A stretch of 64,000 nt of DNA from Adiantum capillus-veneris. Its lineage: Eukaryota > Streptophyta > Polypodiopsida > Polypodiales > Pteridaceae. Numbering within the stretch: position 1 is the first letter of the stretch; every line of letters begins with the position of its first letter. The notes under the pieces are model-generated. The model did not search any database and had not been told where the DNA came from. It worked only from the letters and a program-made list of their open reading frames with translations. The translations under genes were made by a program, and so were the position numbers. Below are positions 58,164 to 64,000 of this stretch, piece by piece. The stretch lies in NCBI GenBank assembly GCA_014529385.2, contig CM043962.1:41969598-42033597 (forward strand), given 5' to 3'.

Positions 58164-58783
58164 TCACATAAAAATTACATCAAAAGTGTCATCGATATCT
58201 TGAAGAATAATTATAAGTTGTTCCGAAGAACCAACCAAGAATATGATCAAGGGTGTGGACAAAAAGGGATATATTGATTTGATTCCAAAAGGTCCACAAT
58301 ATTTGAATGCAAGCTTACGAAATTTCCCTAGCTTTAAGGAGCTACATTTGGATTTGACTCTGAGAAAAACTTGTTCGCCTTCGCTAAAGCTTCTAGCGGA
58401 TGCGGTGAAGATCAGCGTAGCTCTTCTGCCTATCACTAGCTCTCTTCAGGTTGTCTCTAATGACTAGAAGTTGAACATCTATCTCTTCTAGGGTAGACTT
58501 AGTGGCAGGAACATGAAGAGCTGGGTCGGCTAATCGAAGAGGGACTAAACATTCCTGACCATACAAGGCTTTAAAGGGTGACATTTCGAGGCTGCGATGG
58601 TGAGAAGAGTTATAAGCAAACTCAACTAGGGGAAGAAACTTGATCCATTACTGGGGCTGCTAATTGCAGTATGCTCGAAGCATATCTTCAATGACTTGAT
58701 TCACTCACTCAGTTTGACCATTAGTCTTCGGATGATATGTTGAGCTGAGATTCAGTTGGGTACCCAGAGATCAAAACATGGCT
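58164..58783 (-). pseudogene. Gypsy integrase, C-terminal part
   Basis: Carries on from 60366 after the solo LTR. It reads (with stops) STYHPKTNGQTE, which holds the catalytic Glu, then MSPFKALYGQECLVPLRLAD, ASDRQKSYADLHR and, in another frame, SEGEQVFLRVKSK and FKYCGPFGIKSI (the GPF/Y module). No chromodomain was seen. Confidence 0.85.
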
Positions 58784-60365
58784 TGTAATAGAATTAGCCT
58801 ATTCAATCTTGAGAATAGCGGAAATTAATGAGAATACTTTCGAGAAATAACTTTGTGAGCATAGCGGGTAGACATAATTGAAGATAGCAACATAATCATA
58901 GCAATTAGTTAACTTGGCATGAACAATACTTTTGCAAGAGAGAGAATTTAGAGAACATGACAACAGTTGAGGACCGGATTTATGTGGAGCCGGTCCCCCC
59001 TCCAATAGGCATTTGTATTCTGATTTCTCCCATTAAGAGAGACTTGTTACAATACATTCTTTGTGTTCCTTGTGACCTAGGTGATGCAATGAAGATGGAA
59101 AGCTTCATGCATCACAATCATAGCATAACATGAACTTGAAGAAAGCTTTAACTGTCCCAAGCCTCAGTCCCAAGACCTCAAACACCTTCGAAGGTGGAGA
59201 GAGCTAGCAGGGAATGAGGGTAGGGAAGAGGAAGAAGAAACATTTCATAGGAGAAAGAACTAGTTCCTCACTTATCATACTCTTGTTGCTAGCATACATA
59301 ATAGCATAGTAATGAAGAAGAAGGAGATGACAAGCTCAAGCATTGAAGCATGGCTCTTGGTTGGATTTGCACTCCATAGCCAAGAGTGTTGGTGTAGGCT
59401 CTCAACCTCTACTTGCTTGGAGAGGGAGCTCTTGCACTTTGCATAGCACACCATGAGAGTGATTGTGAGTGTGTGTGGGTGAGTATACCCCTCAAGCAAG
59501 CCCCTAGCTAGCTTGGGTCGACCCCCCCTTGTAGCTCATGCTTGAAGCTCATTGGACCCCTCCAGGCCTAGCCAATCACAAGCAGGAGCCATTACAAGCA
59601 ACATGGGTAGTCTTGGGACAAGTGTCCCCCTTTCCCCTTTGAGAGAGAGGACTTGATAAATGCAAAATCAATTAGATAATTCAAGTAATTTATCATTGGA
59701 CCCCTTTGAAGCTTAGCCAATAGGCTTCAAGCAACACATGAAGGTAACATGGGTAGGGGCCTGACATGTGTCCTTGCTGCCTCTTCAAGTTGGGGCTTCC
59801 CTTGTGTGTGTGAGTGGGTGTTCTCTCTCTAGCCCCTAGGAAAAGGGCTCACCCCCCCTCTTGTAGGAATGCTTTTGACTTTAGGTGATCAAGCACCTTA
59901 CTCACCAAGCATGACAAAGCACTTGAACTAGGGGATGTTCCCACAAGCATCTCAGGCAAGCTTCTCAAGGCACCTCAAGTACCTTAATCATGCAGCAAGT
60001 CAAGCACCTCAAGCATGGAGCCAGTCAAGCACCTCAAGCATGACAAACACCTCAAGCACCTCAAGCTTGGGCTGGGTTCCCACCTCAAGCTCTGCCCTAG
60101 CTTACTTAAGGTCAAAGGACTTTTACACACATTTATTGGAGGTCTTCAATGAAGCTAACCCTAAGGTCTTATGCTCCATTGGTTAGCCTTGTTCTTTGAT
60201 AGACCATCTCCCTTTTGGGCCCCTTTACCATTGGCCCCGTGTTGACATAGATCTATAAGCACATATCTATATCTTAACACTTGTTCCCGTTTATTCTCCC
60301 ACATTAAGTGATCAATTTAATATGAGAAAATCATTTGGGTTGGTTAGATATTAGATTTTATGACA
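58784..60365 (-). mobile_element. Solo LTR nested in the integrase gene
   Basis: 1582 bp, TGTAATAG...TATGACA, flanked by the duplication TGGCT (58779-58783 and 60366-60370). It is the same family as the LTRs at 21430 and 40823 (shared GGACCGGATTTATGTGGAGC and CCAATAGG blocks) with no internal region, so it arose by LTR-LTR recombination after insertion. Confidence 0.93.
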
Positions 60366-60870
60366 TGGCTTGCCAAAACTTAGAAGTAAATTTGGTATGC
60401 GGATCACTGATGATTCTTGCAGGGATTCCATGTAATCTTAATACCTCTTTGACAAATACTTGGGCTATGTCAATGGCGGTGGCTGTCTTCTTGACTGGAA
60501 TTAGATGAGCCACCTTAGTGAGCTTATCTACTATGACAAAAATAGAATCATAGTTTCCAATTGTCTTTGGAAGATTGGTAACAAAGTCCATACTCAGACA
60601 TTCCCCCTTCATCTCAGGAATATCTAGGGATTGAAGCTTTCCAGTTAGTAAAGAAGACCATTTGCTAAGGTATAGTCAGTTAAGTGTTCCCTCGGGTTGC
60701 GTGCTTGAATCTCTTGTAGAAGAGGTCTAAAATAGGGGTCTTCCTGAATTTCTTGTTGAACTTCCACGGGTAAAGAAGAGCTAAGGAGTGAATTAGTCAG
60801 GGTTGATGAGGACAGGACTGCTAGTCAAGAGGTCTTTGAGTCTATTGAAGACAGCATCTCTCCCCAACAA
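60366..60870 (-). pseudogene. Gypsy RT/RNase H scrap and integrase core, N-terminal part
   Basis: Upstream in coding sense, FNRLKDLLTSSPVL (about 60840) is the RT-RNase H junction, then VQQEIQEDPYFRPLLQEI. The RNase H body and the HHCC finger are deleted. The integrase core follows: CLSMDFVTNLPKT (first Asp), then FVIVDKLTKVAHLIPVKKT and RIISDPHTKFTSKFWQAM (second Asp), broken by the solo LTR. Confidence 0.88.
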
Positions 60871-61196
60871 AAAAGAAATAGCTATCCTCAACTCAAATAA
60901 AATACGTAATTGATGAAGCTTCTTGGATACGTCTTGCGACTTAACTTCTTGTTAACGCTTTCAACTTGACTTCTCTCTTACACTTCTTCATCCCCAAAAA
61001 TCTGCTAATATAATATTGGAGTCATGGGAAATCTTTCTTAATAAGCTATCTTCTTAAATAAGTCATCACGTTTATGGCTTCTGTGATACGCTACTTCCTC
61101 TTTATAAGCTATTGGTAATCCCTTCTTTATCAGCACTTGTTATCCTCTTATTTTTGTTATCTTCACTCTCTTGTAACTTAGTCATTTTCTTATCTG

Positions 61197-61690
61197 ATGG
61201 CATCTTGGCAAGAAGACTTGGTTCTTCCTGTATGCATCTCTCACTTGCAGAGTGCAGATGAAGCAGTTAAAAGACAGTTCTTAGAGCGATACAAAGATCT
61301 CCTCTTTTCTCAACGAAATTCTTGTGTCGGCCAGACGATATGGAAGAAATGGCGACATCTCACAAGAGTGACTCTCTGGGGTAGAGACCATTTCCGCAAC
61401 AATACCCGACTTGCTATGGCTACAGAGGCTCTGGGACTTGGCCCTCGATATTATTGTGTCAAAAGGACGCGAGATCTTGGGTTCTCCGCAGGTTGTTCTT
61501 GCTTGTGCAGTTTATCCCCCATTCCAAGATTTGCCTCGATACCATATGGATTCTTCCTCTTAGAGGTCCTTTTCTTTTCTCAGCTCATTTCCAAGAAATT
61601 GTTCAACTGTTTCTCGTAGAACCATTCCAGAGGGTGAGCATCCTAACATGTGCGGCGCTTGCGATACTTGGTTATGTGACCATATATTAG
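61197..61690 (+). CDS. Antisense ORF inside the long-LTR element
   Basis: A plus-strand frame of 140 codons from ATG 61197 (HLQSADEAVKRQFLERYKDL, then VGQTIWKKWRHLTRVTLWGR) lies opposite to pol, where gag should be. Past 61450 two other plus frames look equally protein-like (HPNMCGACDTWLCDHILEDL in one), so there may be a frameshift or an intron. No family recognised. It could be captured host sequence or an element-encoded antisense gene. Confidence 0.35.
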
Positions 61691-61699
61691 AGGATCTTT

Positions 61700-62621
61700 A
61701 TGAGTTGTAAACTTTCTTGCCTCTCTCTGTAATTACTTCCTGCCTCCCTTGTAATCCTTTTCTGGCTTTAATTGAAGAAATAACTATTTTTGAAGAATTT
61801 GAGTATTGTTCGTACTTCTTTGTCTTGAAATGTCAGTCTTTCCTCTTTGATTCAATTCTTAAAGACATCTCAGCAAAGGGTCTTCTATCTATAATTGTCT
61901 TGAGTAAAGATTCCCACTTTAAAGTTCTTGGCTAACTCATAAGTTTGCTTTCTTATTCTTCTCAATTCTTTGAATGATCCGCAGAATTTGTGAGCTTATC
62001 TCTTGCACTTTCCCATCTTTAAGGGATTTCTTTTGGTCATACTTAAAAAAAACACTTGGTCATCACTTGCACTCTTAAGATTCTTTTTTATGACTTGCAA
62101 TTTGGCAATCCAATTCTTCACTTGATCAAACAAATTCTTATGTCTGAAGATTATCTTGGTACGATTTGCAGTAATCTTGAATTCTCATGAAGTCCTAGCA
62201 ATAGAAAACATGGAAAATCCGCAACTCTTGCGCTCAACAAGACTTCTTCAATTCAATGGATAAGTACTCAATTTTTCATTGTATTGATGTAACCAAAAAT
62301 GCCATCCTTGCCATTCCATGTAATCTTCCAATCCCGATAAATTCCAACCTTCATAAATCTCTCATTTATGAGCTTCCTAAAATGTTCCAGCATAGCGAGC
62401 CTTCGCTCTAGCATCGCAATTTCCATCCTCTCATAGATAATCCATTGAATTTCTTCTGCCTAATCCCAAGCCATCTTTAAAATTTTTGACTAATTTATTG
62501 GAACATCAAGACTTCATTTGGTAATATAATTGAAATTTGGATGCTAGACTGAGTTGTTTTTCTCTCATGCATTAATCTTAAATCCAAAATTCTAGATTCC
62601 AAGGTCCAAGATTCAAAATTA
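61700..62621. other. No gene seen; expected gag region
   Basis: AT-rich sequence between the antisense ORF and the PBS. No gag-like frame on the minus strand. Confidence 0.45.
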
Positions 62622-62634
62622 GGCTCTGATACCA
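62622..62634 (-). other. Primer binding site of the long-LTR element
   Basis: Minus strand TGGTATCAGAGCC, initiator tRNA-Met type, four bases from the 5' LTR. Confidence 0.85.
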
Positions 62635-62638
62635 CTTA

Positions 62639-64000
62639 TGAGGGCCATACCCAGACTCGACCCTACTCATCTCCCTCATTACTCCAGATCGTTCCAGGGA
62701 ATGACATAGATCTAGCTGCAAGTATCCCTCCCACTTGAGACCAACACTCAAACAAGACTCCGCTCTATCTCGAATGACAACCCAAGGGGGTACATCCCTT
62801 CATTCAACGTTTCTATCCGCTTCTCATAATCAATCTGTCCTTGACAGCTTTTCGCACCCAAAATCGTGGTCCTTAGTTTTGATTCTCTTGATCTTTAACT
62901 TGAGGATCTGCTCTTGCTTTCTTGTTCTCCCTTGGTTCATGGCGATAACCCCTTTTTCTTGACAAGCAAGCACGACAGTTATCACTTTATCCTAAGAAGA
63001 GGGATCTTGCAATCCTACCAGGTCTCGCTCGTCTCCGATTACCCATTTTATCCCACATAGTCCTAGCGTTTAACATAAAAAAATTAAATCGACATCCAGC
63101 CAACTGACCCTCCGGATCCGCCCACCCACCGAACCATTTCATGAAAATCCCTTCCTGAGGTAGTACTCAACTACTACAAAATCAAGAAGGCAGCAGTCTA
63201 TCAGACATCATCAAACAACAAGCAACATGAAATTTGTTGCATACCGTCGTTCAGGGAAATTCATCTAGTTGTTCCCACCAGATCTTTATTTAGAAACCTT
63301 TAATTCATTTCCTTTCCTTTATCTGCTATAATTAGCTTGTAACTAGTTTCCTAACTAATCAGGCAACACATTTAGTTTCAACCAATTCATCTTGCCTCCC
63401 CATTCAAGCCAAGATAATCGGTTACAAACCATCAAAATGGCAACACCTTCACAATATTTTTCAGAATTAAGTGTTTGGGAAAGGCTCATCAAGTGATTTA
63501 ATCATTCCTTCCTAAGCATTTTATTTCGAGAGGTATAGCACCATCTGGTGATAGATGCACAGGATAGCCCCTATATTCCTAGTCTTTCCAGTTCCTTTTT
63601 AAGTAACCAAGTCGAACAAATTTTCTTAATTAAATTCACATCATCCTCCCTGAGTATGACTTTTCAATCCAACTATTGGCATCAGGCCATACCCGACACG
63701 GCAAAAATAAAACAAACCCATTCATCCCTTATCTCTCGGGCATGAATGATCTAGGTATAACAACTTGCTGGTTACGCTACCCTAGCCAAAAAGGATCAAT
63801 TTTTGTCAAGTTCCCCAAGAGAATCCTCTCAATGGGCCGGCCTTTCAATCAAATTGATCCCAAGAAGATCCATCTTGGTTTCCGGTCATTTTCAAACAAT
63901 CTTCAAAACTTCTAGTTAAACCTATGTTTTGCAATGGGCTATCCCTATCACCTCTCGAGATTCCTTTTTAACTCCTAGTTGGTAATTTTCACGTTCATTC
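62639..64000 (-). repeat. 5' LTR of the long-LTR element, partial
   Basis: The first 1362 bp on the plus strand match 53201 onward. Differences include a 20-bp insertion near 62934 and a short deletion near 63690. It continues past the window. Confidence 0.87.

Larger units (their letters stand above)
53201..64000 (-). mobile_element. Ty3/gypsy element with 4.3-kb LTRs, running past the window end
   Basis: Left (3') LTR 53201-57478, PPT, decayed pol on the minus strand, PBS, and right (5') LTR from 62639 to beyond 64000. The visible 1.36 kb of the right LTR matches 53201 onward with a few indels. The left flank is AAGATG; the right target duplication is outside the window. The internal region without the nested solo LTR is only about 3.6 kb and lacks recognisable gag, protease and most of RT, so it cannot be autonomous. 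Confidence 0.85.

Overview
This is a repeat-rich nuclear stretch from a large plant genome. The evidence is initiator-tRNA-Met primer sites, Ty1/copia and Ty3/gypsy (chromodomain type) retrotransposons, a LINE reverse transcriptase piece, GT-AG introns, TATA promoters, a histone-fold gene and very long (TC)n, (TG)n and (AC)n tracts. I saw no bacterial operons, CRISPR arrays, rRNA or tRNA genes. A fern or other seed-free plant is my guess, but the sequence alone does not prove it. Almost every gene is broken, and nearly all coding sequence belongs to mobile elements.

Region 1 (about 2.26-20.77 kb) is the most interesting part. Matching inverted ends (2258-2301 and 20731-20774) face each other across about 18.5 kb. 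Between them lies an unusual set of decayed genes that are not retrotransposon genes: a putative DDE-type transposase-like protein (3072-5851, +), a divergent histone H3/CENH3-like histone-fold protein with a long charged N-terminal extension (6110-7260, +), a 357-bp near-perfect hairpin (7404-7760), two spliced unknown genes on the minus strand (7877-9316 and 9615-10080), a small unknown gene split by a copia element (12124-16975, -), the C-terminal exon of a SAM-dependent methyltransferase-like protein (17385-17812, -), a second zinc-binding transposase-like gene (18117-19110, +) and an unknown gene (19210-20230, -). Several have TATA boxes 75-110 bp upstream of the ATG. I propose that this is the decayed remnant of a giant terminal-inverted-repeat transposon carrying chromatin-related cargo. 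The element boundaries are inference; the individual genes are read directly.

Region 2 (21.4-30.3 kb) is a complete, young gypsy chromodomain retrotransposon on the minus strand. It has 1.59-kb LTRs differing at about seven positions, a GGTTG target duplication, a PBS, a PPT, and a polyprotein broken only by two single-base deletions. The copia element at 12258-16675 is likewise complete at its ends (227-bp LTRs, AAAAC duplication) but is older and coding-dead.

Region 3 (30.3-52.8 kb) is a patchwork of microsatellites, truncated copia and gypsy pieces, a tandem shared-LTR gypsy relic (40351-45890), and a 2.9-kb degenerate array with an approximately 88-bp unit (49.6-52.5 kb).

Region 4 (53.2 kb to the window end) is a gypsy element with very long LTRs (4278 bp). 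Each LTR carries a 159-bp satellite-like array and an array of CCAAT-containing 29-30-bp repeats just upstream of a TATA box. Its integrase is split by a solo LTR of the region-2 family (58784-60365, TGGCT duplication), and the element itself interrupts an unknown ORF at 53200.
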